Positions 1-12,879 are shown, counted from the stretch's first letter. The stretch is 64,000 nucleotides of DNA from Spiroplasma sp. (GCA_031119525.1 JAVHXO010000002.1:120407-184406), one strand, 5' to 3'. Numbers and translations: made by a program. Notes: generated by a model from the letters alone, not told the origin.

Positions 1-810
1 TTTATTATTACTTAATTTTTCAAACTTTGTTTTACTTCTAACTTTAATAACTGCCCGACCAGTTGCGTAAGCTTTTCTTAAATTACTTGTTCCTAAAATT
101 ATTGCTCCTGTTGGAAAATCTGGACCTTTAATAATATCTAATAATTCTAAAACATCACAATTACGATTATGAGCAACATAAATAACTGCATCAATTATTT
201 CATTTAAATTATGGGGCGGAATACTTGTTGCCATAGCAACAGCAATTCCCATTGTTCCATTAGCTAATAAGTTAGGAAAATATGATGGTAGGACAACTGG
301 TTCTTTTTCTGTAGCATCAAAATTAGGAATAAAATTAACAGTTTCCTTTTCTAAATCTTTAACCAATTCACCAGCAATTTTACTAATTCGTGATTCAGTA
401 TAACGCATCGCAGCTGCACCATCGCCATCAATTGATCCAAAGTTACCATGACCATCAATTAAAGGATAACGATAAGAAAAGTCTTGCGCCATTCGGACCA
501 TTGACTCATAAACAGCTGTATCACCATGTGGGTGATATTTACCAATTGTTTCACCAACCATTCTGGCTGATTTTTTATAAGGTTTATCATGTGTTATTCC
601 CAAACTGAACATACTATATAAAATCCGACGATGAACAGGTTTTAAACCATCCCTTGCATCAGGTAATGCCCGAGCAGTAATAACTGAAACAGCATATCAT
701 AAATAATCTTTTCTTACTTGATCAGAAATATTGGCTGCATCACTCATTGCTTCATTCGTTGCTTCATGCAACTGCTCATCTGTAGTTATTTTTTTTCTAT
801 TATCTTTCAT
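1..810 (-). CDS. gyrA: DNA gyrase subunit A (3' end outside window)
   Basis: Catalytic breakage-reunion subunit of DNA gyrase, which introduces negative supercoils together with GyrB. The first 270 codons are visible; the gene runs off the left edge. The N-terminal domain matches Gyr[19 protein letters not shown], then the quinolone-region motif [19 protein letters not shown], then AAMRYTE, whose Tyr is the DNA-linking active-site residue. The positions equivalent to E. coli Ser83 and Asp87 are Thr and Glu. The start is the ATG at 810, 30 bp after the gyrB stop, so both are probably in one operon. ParC is the alternative; placement next to gyrB and oriC favours GyrA. Confidence 0.95.
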
Positions 811-839
811 AATCAACTAATTCCTTATTTTTTTGCCTT

Positions 840-2783
<1,944 letters not shown>

Positions 2784-2849
2784 CTAAAAACTAACTAAAA
2801 ATAAAAAAAGCCTAAAAATTTATTTTTAATTACTTTTTTTCCTATATAA

Positions 2850-2878
2850 ATTATACCTTTTTTTGCTTGTAATAACAA
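2850..2878 (-). promoter_or_regulatory. Candidate promoter for gyrB-gyrA
   Basis: Read on the minus strand there is TTGTTA (2878-2873), a 17-bp spacer and a perfect TATAAT (2855-2850), about 90 bp upstream of the gyrB start. The rest of 2763-3050 is AT-rich with no gene seen. It separates divergent gyrB and the Abi_2 gene. Confidence 0.55.
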
Positions 2879-3050
2879 GTATGAGACAATTGAATATTAA
2901 GTAAAATTGCAAGTTTAAAAGTGTTAGTTTAAAAGGATAATGATTTTTAAACTGCTATTTTTTTTTTTCATTTAATTATCAAAAAAAGTTGTTTTAAATT
3001 AAAAAAAATATAACATTAAAAGTGTAAAAAAAATGAGAGGAAAAGAAATC

Positions 3051-4142
3051 ATGAACAGAGAAAATAAAGATAAAATTATTGACGAAATTACTTTAAATAC
3101 ACCTCGAGAAGAATTAGATCCTCGTGATTTAATTGTTGATGTTGAGGAACAAATCCACTTTTTAATTAAAAAAAATTTAAAAATTACTGACCAAGAAGAA
3201 TTAAAACATATTATTGAAAATTACGGATTTAATAGATTATTTAGAAGATATTCTAAACCTTTTATAACTAATATTAACGGTGAAGAAAAATATAAAAAAA
3301 ATACTACTGAAATAACAATTTTACAACTTTATTACTTTGATTATAAATTAACAAATATATTAATTAAATATTTAGGTTTATTGGAGGCAAAATTAACAAG
3401 TAATATAACTCATAGTCTTGATTTACAAATTCCTAATGTTGTAAATCAAGCAAGCTTTTTTAGTAGAAAAAGATTACGTAATACAAAAAATATTATTAAA
3501 ACAAATGCTAAAAATGGTTCAACATATTTACAAACATTTGTTGATGCTGATATATATCCAGGATGAGTTCTTTTAGGAAATATGCCTTTTGGTGATAAAT
3601 TATTTTTATTTCCAAAATTAAAAAATACTAATTCAACTTTAAAAAATTTCTATTTAGAAGGATTCGATAACAACTCATTTAAAACTATCTTTTTTGATTT
3701 TATTCGTCCTTTTCGTAATATTTCAGCTCATTTTGATCGTTTATTAAAATTTCATGTTCAATTAAATTCCAATCAAATAAGTATATTTAAAACTTTTATG
3801 AAAAAAATTATTCCTAATTCTAATTATTTTAATAAAACAATGATAAAAAATAAAAATAAAGTTCATTCTTTTGATTTAATTCTTATGTTAACTTACTTAT
3901 TGGGAAGTAGTGCAGCTGAAGTATTTTTTGAAGTATTAACAGAATTTATTAGCAAAGAAAAAGTAAACATAAATGGTTTTTTAGTTGAGGAATTTTTAGT
4001 AGATGAAAAACTATACAACTGACCTAATGAATGAAAAGAAATTTTACTTAATGTTTTACAAGCTAAAACTAAAGATGAATCAAGTAAATTTAATAATCTT
4101 TATAAAAGCGATATTCCGCAAGAAGAAGATATAACAAAATAA
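3051..4142 (+). CDS. Abi_2 (AbiD/AbiF-like) family protein with HEPN motif
   Basis: A 363-aa protein resembling the Abi_2 family of abortive phage infection proteins. The key feature is RPFRNISAHFDRLL, giving the HEPN-type R-x4-H signature at Arg222/His227 expected of a metal-independent RNase. An N-terminal helical part includes LGLLEAKLTSNITHSL. Two internal TGA codons are Trp. I chose ATG 3051 because AGAGG at 3036-3040 gives a usable spacing; the upstream in-frame ATG at 3033 overlaps that site. It stands alone, opposite in direction to gyrB and the ABC-F gene, inside the normally conserved dnaA-dnaN-gyrBA neighbourhood, so it may be acquired. The anti-phage role is inferred from the family. 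Confidence 0.78.
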
Positions 4143-4209
4143 AATTTAATCTTTAAAATCATATGTAATTTCTTTTATAAACTACAAGATATTAATCATT
4201 TAAATAATT

Positions 4210-4262
4210 GCTTTGTATAAATTTTGGCAGCCAAATAACCAAAATTTATACAAAGCATTTTT
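4210..4262. terminator. Bidirectional intrinsic terminator
   Basis: A perfect 18-bp inverted repeat (4210-4227 and 4239-4256) with an 11-nt loop, followed by ATTTTTTATTTT. It lies between the convergent Abi_2 gene (plus) and ABC-F gene (minus) and can serve both. Confidence 0.85.
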
Positions 4263-5806
4263 TATTTTCCTACTGCTAAATCAGAAAAATTTAAACTATG
4301 ATTTGCCCATGTTTGATCAAAATTAAGATCATGAGTTGTTAAAATCACTGATCCAGAAAATTTATTAATTGCATTAAGTAATGCCATTTTAGCATTATTA
4401 TCCAAGTGATTAGTTGGTTCATCCATAATTAATAAATGATATTGTTTTGTTGATAAAGCAGCTAACTGAACTTTCGTTTGTTCACCACCCGATAAAGTTT
4501 TAATTGATTGAAACATTAACCCACGTTTAATACCAAAATTTGCTAATAAAGTTTTAATTTGAAAATCAGTTAGTTGATTATTTAGTTCTTGTAAGTATTG
4601 AATTGCTGTTAAATCTTTTAAAGTAATGATTTGTTGAAAATAACCAATTGAAAGATTATCAGCAAAGTTAATTTTGCCCTTGAGTGGCTTTATATACCCT
4701 GTAATTGTTTGTAATAACGTTGTTTTGCCAACTCCGTTATCACCACTTACTAACCATTTTTCTCCCGCTTTAATTGTAAAATTAATTGGTTTAATCAAAG
4801 GTTTTTGATAACCAATTATTAAATTATGACTACTGAGAATAATATTGTTAGTTGTTCTTTTACTTTCAAAATGAAAATTAGGTGGCAACTGATCTTTTTG
4901 TGGTTTAGCCATAATATCCATTTTTGCTAATTGTTTAACTCTTGATTGAGCACTTTTTGCTTTACTGGCTTTGGCTTTATTTTTAGCAATAAATTCTTGC
5001 ATTTTTTTGATTTGACCTTGTTGAACTTTATATTTTTTTTCATATTGTTTATGATGTAAATCTTTTAAAGCTAAATAATCATCATAATTACCAACATAAC
5101 GATTAAAAACTAAATTATCAATTTCATAAATAATTTTAGCAATTTGATTAACAAATTTTTGATCATGAGAAACAACAATAAAAGCTTGTGGGTAAGTTTG
5201 CAAAAAATTAGCCAATCAATTAATTTGCTTAATATCTAAAAAGTTAGTTGGTTCATCTAATAATAATAAATCATAATTTGATAATAGAAGCTTTGCTAAT
5301 AAGATTTTACTTTTTTGTCCCCCACTAACACTAGCCAATTTTTGATTTAATAAGATTTTGTCAATATTTAAACCAATAATCAAATTATTAATGATTTTAT
5401 TAATCGTATTAAATTCACTAACATCTAATTCATGTTGAATTTTTAATGCTTGTTCCAACATTTTTTCTTGATAATTTTCTGCCATTGCTTGGTATAAATC
5501 ATTCATTTTTGTTTCTTTATCAAATAGTGCTTGATAATTAGTTTTCAAATACTGATCAACAGTTAAATCATTATTAACTACTAAATGTTGATCTAAATAA
5601 CCAATCTTAACATTGCTTGCAAAAGTAATTTTTCCTTGATCAGGTTTAATATTTTGATTAATAATATTTAACAATGTTGTTTTTCCAGAACCATTAGGTC
5701 CAATTAAGGCAATATGTTCGCCTTTATTTATTTTTAAATTAGCATTTTGATATAATTTTTTATTACTTGTTTCATAAGATAAATTTTCAATTGTTATTAA
5801 ACTCAT
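4262..5806 (-). CDS. ABC-F family ATPase (ribosome-protection/translation factor type)
   Basis: A 514-aa soluble protein with two ABC domains and no membrane segment, as in the ABC-F family that acts on ribosomes. NBD1 has Walker A GPNGSGKTT, signature SGGQKSK and Walker B LLLLDEPTNFLD. NBD2 has SGDNGVGKTT, LSGGEQTK and LLIMDEPTNHLD. A lysine-rich linker with KMQEFIAKNKAKASKAKSAQ separates them. A TGA-encoded Trp follows the first Walker B. An upstream leader peptide and terminator (5843-6003) resemble attenuation control of antibiotic-resistance ABC-Fs such as VmlR and Vga, so a resistance role is possible. A housekeeping factor of the EttA/Uup kind remains the alternative. Confidence 0.88.
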
Positions 5807-5842
5807 GATATATCACTCCAAATTATTGTTATTTTAATAAAA

Positions 5843-5870
5843 GAAAAAAATGAATTATTAAAAATTCATT
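5843..5870 (-). terminator. Attenuator-like terminator upstream of the ABC-F gene
   Basis: On the minus strand AATGAATT-TTTAAT-AATTCATT forms an 8-bp stem directly followed by about seven T residues. It sits 37 nt before the ABC-F start codon and 40 nt after the stop of the leader ORF, so it would end transcription before the gene unless antiterminated. Confidence 0.6.
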
Positions 5871-5910
5871 AAAAAATATTTTTTTTCAATCAAAAACTCA
5901 ATAATTATAG

Positions 5911-6003
5911 TTAAGATATAACAATTTTATTTTTTTTAATAATAAAAATAAAATAAAAATTTTCTTTATTGCTTTTTTTATTAGAACCTATTTTAAATTT
6001 CAT
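5911..6003 (-). CDS. Putative leader peptide (30 aa) of the ABC-F gene
   Basis: The ORF encodes a 30-residue basic peptide beginning MKFKIGSNKKSNKENFY and ending in a run of Ile, Lys and Val. A clear AGGAG lies 10 nt before its ATG (6003). It is followed by a terminator hairpin and then the ABC-F ATPase. This order (leader ORF, terminator, ABC-F) is the known layout for ribosome-stalling attenuation of resistance ABC-F genes. Translation of this ORF is inferred from its ribosome binding site and position; no homology was recognised. Confidence 0.5.
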   Translation of the reverse strand: MKFKIGSNKKSNKENFYFIFIIKKNKIVIS

Positions 6004-6156
6004 TTTTATTATTCTCCTATTTCATTCTTAAATCTTAAATCAAAAATATTTTAACATAAAACATTATATTAATCAGTAATTAAGTCTTGTATTATTTTTA
6101 TCATTTAGTAAGTATGTTAAAATCAAAATAATAATAAAAATTTAAGGAGTAAAAAA

Positions 6157-6819
6157 ATGGCAAGTAAAGTTCTAGTAATAATTTCATCAATGATTGAAGA
6201 AAAAAATTCTTTTTCAAATGCTTTAATAAAAGAATTTGTTAAACACTATCAAGAATTTAATCCTAAAGACGAAATTACCTATTTAAATCTTAATGATCTT
6301 CCAATGGCTTCAAAAACAATAACAACCCATAATTTTAATAATTTTTTTAATCAAGAAGACAGCGATAAATATATTAATCAATTAAAATCAATCAACAAAC
6401 TTATTTTTTCAACGCCAATGACTAACTTTAATGTTACGACCATGACAAAAAATTATTTAGACCATATTTTAGTTGCTGATAAAACATTTTCATATAAATA
6501 TAGTAAAAAGGGTGAGGCAATTGGTTTGTTAACAAAATTAAAAGTACAAATTTTAGCAACACAAGGCGCACCGTATGGTTGATATTTATGAGGAAACCAT
6601 ACCAAATATTTAGAAGAAACCTGAAAATTTGCTGGTGCTACTATTGCACCATCAATTTTAGTTTGTGGAACAAAAGTTAAAGACATTCATGAAAATGATG
6701 TTAAATTAGTTATTGGTGATAAATCATTAGAAAAAGGTGATAGTTTACCACTTTTAGGACCAGAAAAGACAATGAAAAAATTTGAAAAATATATTAAAGA
6801 AGCTGCAAAAAAATTTTAA
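6157..6819 (+). CDS. azoR: FMN-dependent NADH-azoreductase (AzoR/AcpD family)
   Basis: A 220-aa flavodoxin-like quinone/azo reductase using FMN and NADH, probably for quinone and electrophile detoxification in the cytoplasm. Family features include the N-terminal VLVIISSM strand-loop, the flavin-site segment IFSTPMTNFNVTTMTKNYLD and ILATQGAPYGW in the C-terminal half, where the Trp is TGA. GGAG precedes the ATG. The gene is on plus between minus-strand dnaN and ABC-F, so it is a separate transcription unit. Confidence 0.88.
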
Positions 6820-6845
6820 AAGTTGTTAAATAACAACTTTTTTTA
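6818..6845. terminator. Intrinsic terminator between azoR and dnaN
   Basis: AAAGTTGTTA / TAACAACTTT inverted repeat (6819-6828, 6831-6840) ending in a T-run. It overlaps both convergent gene ends (azoR stop 6817-6819, dnaN stop 6843-6845) and can act for both. Confidence 0.75.
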
Positions 6846-8120
6846 ATTTTTAATAGTTGGCAATACTAATTGAGCTAAACCTGAATCTTCATCACTAGTA
6901 ATTATTGTATGATTCTTATAATTACTAATAATATTCAAAGTAACTTGCTTACATTTAATAAAAGTTTTTAATGCATGAGTTAACAAATAATAATTAAAAA
7001 CAATTTTCAAATTTTTAACTTCTTGTGTTTGATTTAAAATTTGCATATTGCTAATTGTTTCTTGTAATTCACCAAAATTACTATTTTCATTAGTTGTCAC
7101 AACAATTGGTTGTACTTTTTTTTCTTGATTTAAAAAAGTAACATTATTAAATTGTTCATGAACTTCACCAAAACTATTATTATTTGAAATACAAATAATT
7201 TCAATTTTTTTATTAGTTTTATCAAAAAGTAATTGAACTAAAGGTATTGATTCTTTTTTTGCCAAAACTACTGCCAACTCAATTGTATTTAAAAAAGTTT
7301 TTAAATCATTAATGATAATTTTTTCTTGAGTATTTGAATTTAAGTATTGTTGAATAACATTTTGAATTTTGGGATATTGACCATCAATTAGTCGCCCTTT
7401 AAATAAAAAATTATTAATTTCAATTACTAAAGTTTGATCATCATTTAAATAAAAAAGATAATCACTATTAATATCATTTGTTACTTTTTCAATATCATTC
7501 AATAAAAAGATTGGAATTGTAATGTCTTGATTAAAAAAATCATTTTTAATTTGAAAGATTTTTTGTGCCATTGAAATCCGATCAGTACCGGTAACCACTA
7601 AAGCATTTTTATTAAAATTAAAATTAATTCCTCGTAAAATATTATTTGAATTATTGGTGTTAATAACAAAATTAATTTGACTATTAATTTCTTCAATAAT
7701 TTTTTTATTAATTAAAATTGGTTTAATATTTTTACTAAAATCTATTTCGGGAAAATTATTAATATCTAATGTATTTAATTTAAAAATAAAATTATTATCG
7801 CGATTAAAATTATTAATAATTAAAGCATTAATTTTAATTTCAAAAAGAATTCATTCATCTTTTAATTTATTTATAATATCATAAAGAATTTTAAGGTTAA
7901 TTAAAAATTTACCTGTTTGATAAATTTCTAATTTATCTTTTTCAGATAAAATAAAAAAATTCATAAAAACTTTTTCATTTAAGCTTGAAAAAGTAATTTT
8001 TTCTTCGTCTACTTCAACTTTTAAATTTTTATAAATTTCATTAATTGGATTAGAAGGAGAAATTTTAATTATTCTTTTAATATTTGTTAACAGTAATTGG
8101 CTTTTAATTTTAAATTTCAT
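6843..8120 (-). CDS. dnaN: DNA polymerase III sliding clamp (beta subunit)
   Basis: A 425-aa protein (the clamp is usually 370-380 aa, so somewhat long), in the expected position downstream of dnaA. Recognisable parts are MKFKIKSQLLLTNIKRIIKI at the N-terminus, ALVVTGTDRISMAQKIF in the middle and a C-terminal end LAQLVLPTIKN, similar to the clamp's conserved LVLPVR-type terminus. One internal Trp at 7851-7853 is TGA. The clamp tethers replicative polymerases and repair proteins to DNA. It is separated from dnaA by about 200 bp containing DnaA-box-like sites. Confidence 0.9.
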
Positions 8121-8229
8121 TTTATTTTTTTCCTTTAATTTTGATATCTTTTTTTTCTTATTTTAATTATATTAGAATTATTATTAATATTATATTATTA
8201 ATTATTATTAATATTAAGACCTTAATTTA

Positions 8230-8301
8230 TGTGAATAATTTATTTCTTTGCTTTTTTCCTTGTTAATACTTTGTTTTTTAATGTGGAAAAGGTGTGGAAA
8301 A
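8230..8301. promoter_or_regulatory. DnaA-box cluster between dnaA and dnaN
   Basis: The 8121-8329 spacer contains TGTGAATAA (8230-8238) and two TGTGGAAAA sites (8282-8290, 8293-8301). They are one- or two-base variants of the reverse complement of TTATCCACA. An AT-rich run of ATTATTAATATT units (8160-8215) follows, a plausible unwinding element. A bipartite origin flanking dnaA is known in firmicutes such as B. subtilis; its use here is inferred. Confidence 0.6.
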
Positions 8302-8329
8302 AAATGGTAATAAAAAAAATAGTAATTTT

Positions 8330-9685
8330 TTAATTACTATTTTTCATACATTCTTTTTTTAATCCTTCAATAATTTTTTTAAAATCATAACTTTTTTCAA
8401 TATTTTTTTTTACTTTATTAAAAGCACTGATTACAGTAGTATGGTCTTTTCCACCAAATTCATTACCAATATTAACAAAAGATTCATTAAGTAATTCTTT
8501 AATTAAATACATAGCAACATGTCTAGCAGTGGTAATTGATTTTACCCTGGTAGTACTAATTAAAATTTTTATTGGAATATTATAATAATCACCAACAACT
8601 TTTTTAATTTTTTTTGATGTTAATTTTTCTTTTGTTATATTAATATTATTTTTAAATGCTTTCATAACATCATTAATTGTAATTAATTGATTTGGTTTAA
8701 TATATAAAATACTATAAAAAATTAATCGATTTAATGCGCCTTCTAATTGTCTGACATCATTATTAAAATTATGAGCAATGAAGTGTAATGTTTCTTCAGT
8801 AAAAATGCTTGGATCATAATTCAATGATTTAATTTTTGTTTTTAGTATTGTTAATGCTGTTTCAAAATCAGGTGAATCAATGCCAACACTTAAACCACTT
8901 TGAAATCGAGAAATATTTCTTTCTTCAAAACCATATAATTCATTAGGATTTTTATCAGAAGTAATAACAATTTGTTTATGTTTATTAACAAAAGCGTTGA
9001 AAATATGAAAAAATATTTCGTTAGTTTTATTTCGATTAGCTAAAAATTGAATATCATCAACTAAAAGCACGTCATATTGATTAAAAGAATTTTTGAATTT
9101 TTCAATATCATTGGAATTATTTTGTTGTAAGATTTCTGGAATCATTCGTCCAAATTCTTCTGATGATAAACAAAGAATTTTTTTCTTATTTTGATATTTT
9201 TTAATAATTTCATTTTCAATTGCATGTAATAAATGAGTTTTTCCTAAACCTGAATTACCATAAATAAATAAAGGATTTCAATTTTTTCCTAATTCAATCG
9301 TAATTGCTAAAGCTGCTTGAAATGCTTCATTATTTGATTCCCCCTTAACAAAATTTTCAAATAAAAAATTATTATTAGTGGTTAGTTTTTCACTCTTTTT
9401 TATTTGTAACTTTTCTTTTTCAATATCGCTTAGTTCTAAAAAAGTAACTTTGGTTTGTTCTTTATTAATTTTTTCTAAAATATTTTCTATTTTATTAGTT
9501 AAATTTTTAGTTAATATTTCTTTTGCAAAAATTGAATTAACAACAATCAAACAATGATTTTTATTAATATTAGAAATATAAGCATTTTTAATATAATTAT
9601 TAAAAATAACTGGATCAATTGTTTCATCATATTGTAAAAATTGTTTAATTTTATTTCAAATTTCTTGATAATTATTTTCAAACAT
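8330..9685 (-). CDS. dnaA: Chromosomal replication initiator DnaA
   Basis: A 451-aa AAA+ initiator that binds DnaA boxes and melts oriC. It has the N-terminal domain I, a divergent linker, Walker A GNSGLGKTHLL, Walker B YDVLLVDDIQFLANR and ERNISRFQSGLS. The C-terminal domain IV signature is FGGKDHTTVISAFNKV, the box-recognition helix. An internal Trp (9278-9280) is TGA. The start is the ATG at 9685. DnaA boxes lie immediately upstream (9715-9734), consistent with autoregulation. Confidence 0.97.
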
Positions 9686-10509
9686 TATATATTACCTACC
9701 TGTGTTATTTTATATGTGAATAAAATGTGGATAAATGTTAATAACTTTCAGAAAATATTATATCTAAATTATTTTAGAAAAGTGAAATAAACTTTTGAGA
9801 GAAATGTAATGTTTTTTAAAATATTATTTTTTAGATTGCAAAAAAGCACTGCCCTTAATACGATCATCTTTTTTTACAATAATATTTTGTTTTTCATTAA
9901 CAAAAGTGTTACTGTTAATAAGTTTTCATTCTTCAAAATTAATATTTTTTTTAACAAAATTATTAAAATTATTGCTATTTGTTCGATAAAGAGTATTTTT
10001 TTCCATATAAAATTCCTCTCTAAACTTTTTAAAGAATATTTTTTTAAATTAAGTTTGAAAAATTTAATTTGCTTTAAAATAATAAATTTAATTAATTTGT
10101 TTAAAATAAGTTTTTTATGTCAAATAGTTGTTAAATTAATTTTTAAAAAAACAAAATTAGATGTTATAATAATCAAATTTAAAAGATATTCTTTAAAAAA
10201 TTGAGTAAATTTTTTTAAATTAAAATTTGATAATTCATTAATACTCTTTCTATCTTCCACTCACTTATACATATTTTATTATCTTATTCTTTAATTTAAA
10301 ACATAAAATCTTAAAAAAGTATTGAATTATTGACATTATCTTTATAAAATTAATTGTAAAATCTTTTTAAAAAGTATTTTTTTTGTTAAACTTATTATTA
10401 TTTAAAATAATAAAATAGAAGTTATTTTAAATTATTATAGTAAGTTTTTAATGATTTAGAATTTTAAAATAGTTTTAAAAATTAAGTATTATAAAATGAG
10501 GTGAAAAAA
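9686..10509. other. Putative oriC region
   Basis: An 824-bp spacer between divergent dnaA (minus) and rpmH (plus), extremely AT-rich, with DnaA boxes at its dnaA end. I see no credible gene: a 131-codon plus-strand frame at 9809-10204 is only Phe/Ile/Lys/Asn-rich low complexity. About 9982-10080 and 10145-10255 form a loose long inverted repeat: GATAAAGAGTATT on one side, AATACTCTTTCTATC on the other, plus TTTTTAAAGAATATT against GATATTCTTTAAAAAA. A TTGACA at 10330-10335 may belong to an rpmH promoter. Confidence 0.7.
9715..9734. promoter_or_regulatory. DnaA boxes upstream of dnaA
   Basis: TGTGGATAA (9726-9734) is the exact reverse complement of the consensus box TTATCCACA. TGTGAATAA (9715-9723) differs by one base. 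The two are separated by only two bases, 30-50 bp before the dnaA start. Confidence 0.75.
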
Positions 10510-10644
10510 ATGAAACCAACATATAATCCAAGTAAAATTAAACATAAAAGAACACATGGTTTTTTTGCTCGTATGAATTCAACAACTGGACAAAATGTAA
10601 TTAATCGTAGAAGAAAAAAAGGACGTAAAAAACTAACAGCTTAA
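10510..10644 (+). CDS. rpmH: 50S ribosomal protein L34
   Basis: A 44-aa basic ribosomal protein with the L34 pattern: [20 protein letters not shown], then [16 protein letters not shown]. It is the first gene on the plus side of oriC and precedes rnpA by 17 bp, the conserved bacterial rpmH-rnpA-yidC order. An AGGTG motif lies just before the ATG. Confidence 0.96.
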   Translation: MKPTYNPSKIKHKRTHGFFARMNSTTGQNVINRRRKKGRKKLTA

Positions 10645-10661
10645 TAAAATTAGGTGAAACA

Positions 10662-11012
10662 ATGGAAAGAAAATATCGCTTATTAAAAAATTATCAATTT
10701 GAAAATTTAATTGTTAATGGTAAATTTGTTAGTAACCGGGATTTTTTTCTTTATTATTGTTATCGTGATGATTTAGGCACAATTCGAATTGGGATAACGG
10801 TGCCCAAAAAGCTTGTTAAAAAAGCTTTTGCTCGAAATAAAATTAAACGTCAAATTAGGAGTATGTTAATTGATGTTGAAAAAAATTGGGCAATTAATAT
10901 TGTCCTTATCGTTAGAAAAAATTATTTAAATAATGATTACACTAATAATAAAGTTTCCTTAACTAATCTTTTAGGCAAGATACCATTGAAAGAAAAAAAA
11001 GAAATAAAGTAA
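10662..11012 (+). CDS. rnpA: Ribonuclease P protein component
   Basis: A 116-aa protein subunit of RNase P, which matures tRNA 5' ends. The conserved RNR-type segment is AFARNKIKRQIRSML, preceded by IRIGITVPKKLVKKA. It lies between rpmH and yidC in the conserved order, with AGGTGAA before the ATG. The RNA subunit gene (rnpB) was not found in this window. Confidence 0.95.
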   Translation: MERKYRLLKNYQFENLIVNGKFVSNRDFFLYYCYRDDLGTIRIGITVPKKLVKKAFARNKIKRQIRSMLIDVEKNWAINIVLIVRKNYLNNDYTNNKVSLTNLLGKIPLKEKKEIK

Positions 11013-11050
11013 AAAAAATAACGCAGAAAGTTAAAGGGAAAATAAATAAA

Positions 11051-12223
11051 ATGAGATATAAACAATTTTTATTTCCTGAAGAACAGAAAAAAAATCAGTG
11101 ATTAAAACTGACTTGAAAATGAACAAAAATTATTTTAGGAACGTTTTTATTAGTTTCAACAGTTTGAGGCTGTGGCCAAATGTTGGGTGACTCAAATGTT
11201 GCAACAAGTAATATTAATTCTCTTTATGATTTTAAAACTCATAATATTGCTGCAGTTTTTTTTGAATTATTAATTGGTACTGACAATGTTTTTAAACACC
11301 ATGTTTTTCATTTAGATGGTAATTCAATTTATGAATATTCCTTCACTGGCATTAGTAATTGAGGTCAAGCATGAACAGTAACTAAATCACCATTTTATGG
11401 TTTATTTGTTTATCCAATTGCTTGGATTTTAGTAAGTATTCTTAATGGTTTTGGTGGCGGGCCTGTTGCGATTATTTTTTCAATTTTCTTTACAACTTTA
11501 ATTATTAAATTGATTACTTTAGTTTTTACTTTTAAAGCACAACAAAATCAAGAACGAATGCAAGCTGTTCAATTAAAAACAGCAGAAATTCAAGCGAAAT
11601 ATAAACAATCGCGTGATCCTTATGCAAAACAAAAAATGCAAATGGAATTAATGGCAGTGTATAAAAAAGAAGGAATTAATCCAATTTCATCTTTTATTCC
11701 AATGTTTCTTTCAATTCCCTTTTTAACAGCGATGTTTACTGTTGTAAAATCAACAAATTTATTAAAAACCGCTCAAATTGGTGCAATTAAATTAATTGAA
11801 ACACCGTGATCAATGATAACTCAAGGACATTGAGTTTACTTAGTTATTGTTGTTGTTTATTTACCAATTCAATTAACTTCAATGTTATTGCCAATGGTTT
11901 TGAATCGATCTCGTCAAAAAGTAAAAACAAAAGAATCAAAGGCGGCAATGAAAAAACAATTTATTATTCAAACAGTGTTCATTGTTGTATTTACAATATT
12001 TGTTTTTGCTACTCCTGCTGGTGTAGGAATTTATTGAATTATTTCTGGTAGTCTTCAAATTGCTCAAACATTAGCATTCCATTTCTACAATAAACATAAA
12101 AAATTTTCTTATAAAAGAAAAGGAACAATTAAATCCTCATTTACTAGTAAAGTTAAACGACAATTTACCAAAAGAAATCAAGAACAGAAACCCAAAAAGG
12201 CCAAATTTAGTTTAAAATATTAA
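11051..12223 (+). CDS. yidC: Membrane protein insertase YidC
   Basis: A 390-aa YidC/Oxa1 insertase, which helps proteins fold and insert into the membrane with SecYEG. There is an N-terminal TM segment (about residues 25-45), a mollicute-specific extracytoplasmic stretch, then the core: GLFVYPIAWILVSIL, a cytoplasmic hairpin rich in charged and Gln residues (KAQQNQERMQ, KQKMQMELMAVYKKEGINP), and further TM segments including FVFATPAGVGIYW. The tail is strongly basic, as expected for ribosome contact. Several Trp codons are TGA. Confidence 0.94.
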
Positions 12224-12269
12224 TAAGTATTAATTCAATTATTAATATTTAATGCTGTGGGTGAGAGTT

Positions 12270-12875
12270 ATGACAATAAAAATTTTTAAGAAACAACAAG
12301 AACTAAATAATTTTATTACTGATTTAAAATCCGATAGTTTTTATCGGATTTTAGATACTGAAAAAGGTTTATTTCGAACAATAACAAAAGTTTTAGTTTT
12401 TGATTCTGAAGACATTGAAAACTATTTGGCAACACAATTAAATCAAATTTTAGAAATGTTGCCTGTAAAAGATTTTCAAGAAAAAATTTACTTAAATGAT
12501 AAAAAAATTTACATAAAAATTACTTGTGAAAATCAAAATTCTTTATTATTACAAAAATATGGTTATGTTGTTAGTGCAATTCAAAATTTATTAATTAGTT
12601 ATCTTTTTAGTAAATTTGCACAATGATATCAAATTAGTATTAATGTTAATAATCATTTGCATAATCAAAAATATTTTTTAAAAAAACAAATTTATTTTGC
12701 AATTAAAAATATTAAAGAAAAAAATAAACCTTTTCATCTAAAACCAATGCCTAATGATCAAAGAAAATTAGTTCATAACTTAGTTAAAGAAATTGATGGT
12801 TTTACAAGTCTTTCTGAAGGAAAAGGTTTTCTTCGTCACATTGTTATTAAAACAGAAAATAATGTTGAACAATAA
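12270..12875 (+). CDS. khpB: Jag/KhpB family RNA-binding protein (KH-R3H)
   Basis: A 201-aa protein in the position of jag/khpB after yidC. The N-terminal Jag-like region is followed by a KH-like stretch (LLLQKYGYVVSAIQNLL) and a C-terminal R3H domain with RKLVHNLVKEIDGFTSLSEG and FLRHIVIK. I start at ATG 12270, six bases after GGTGAG; the in-frame ATG at 12252 lies upstream of that site. KhpB binds RNA and affects cell division and envelope genes in other firmicutes. The central Trp (12624-12626) is TGA. Confidence 0.85.
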
Positions 12876-12879
12876 TTAC

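Noticed and set aside
9809..10204. 131-codon plus-strand frame in the dnaA-rpmH spacer
   Set aside because: Composition is almost only Phe, Ile, Lys, Asn and Leu, as expected from AT-rich noncoding DNA. It has no ribosome site or homology and lies in the putative origin.
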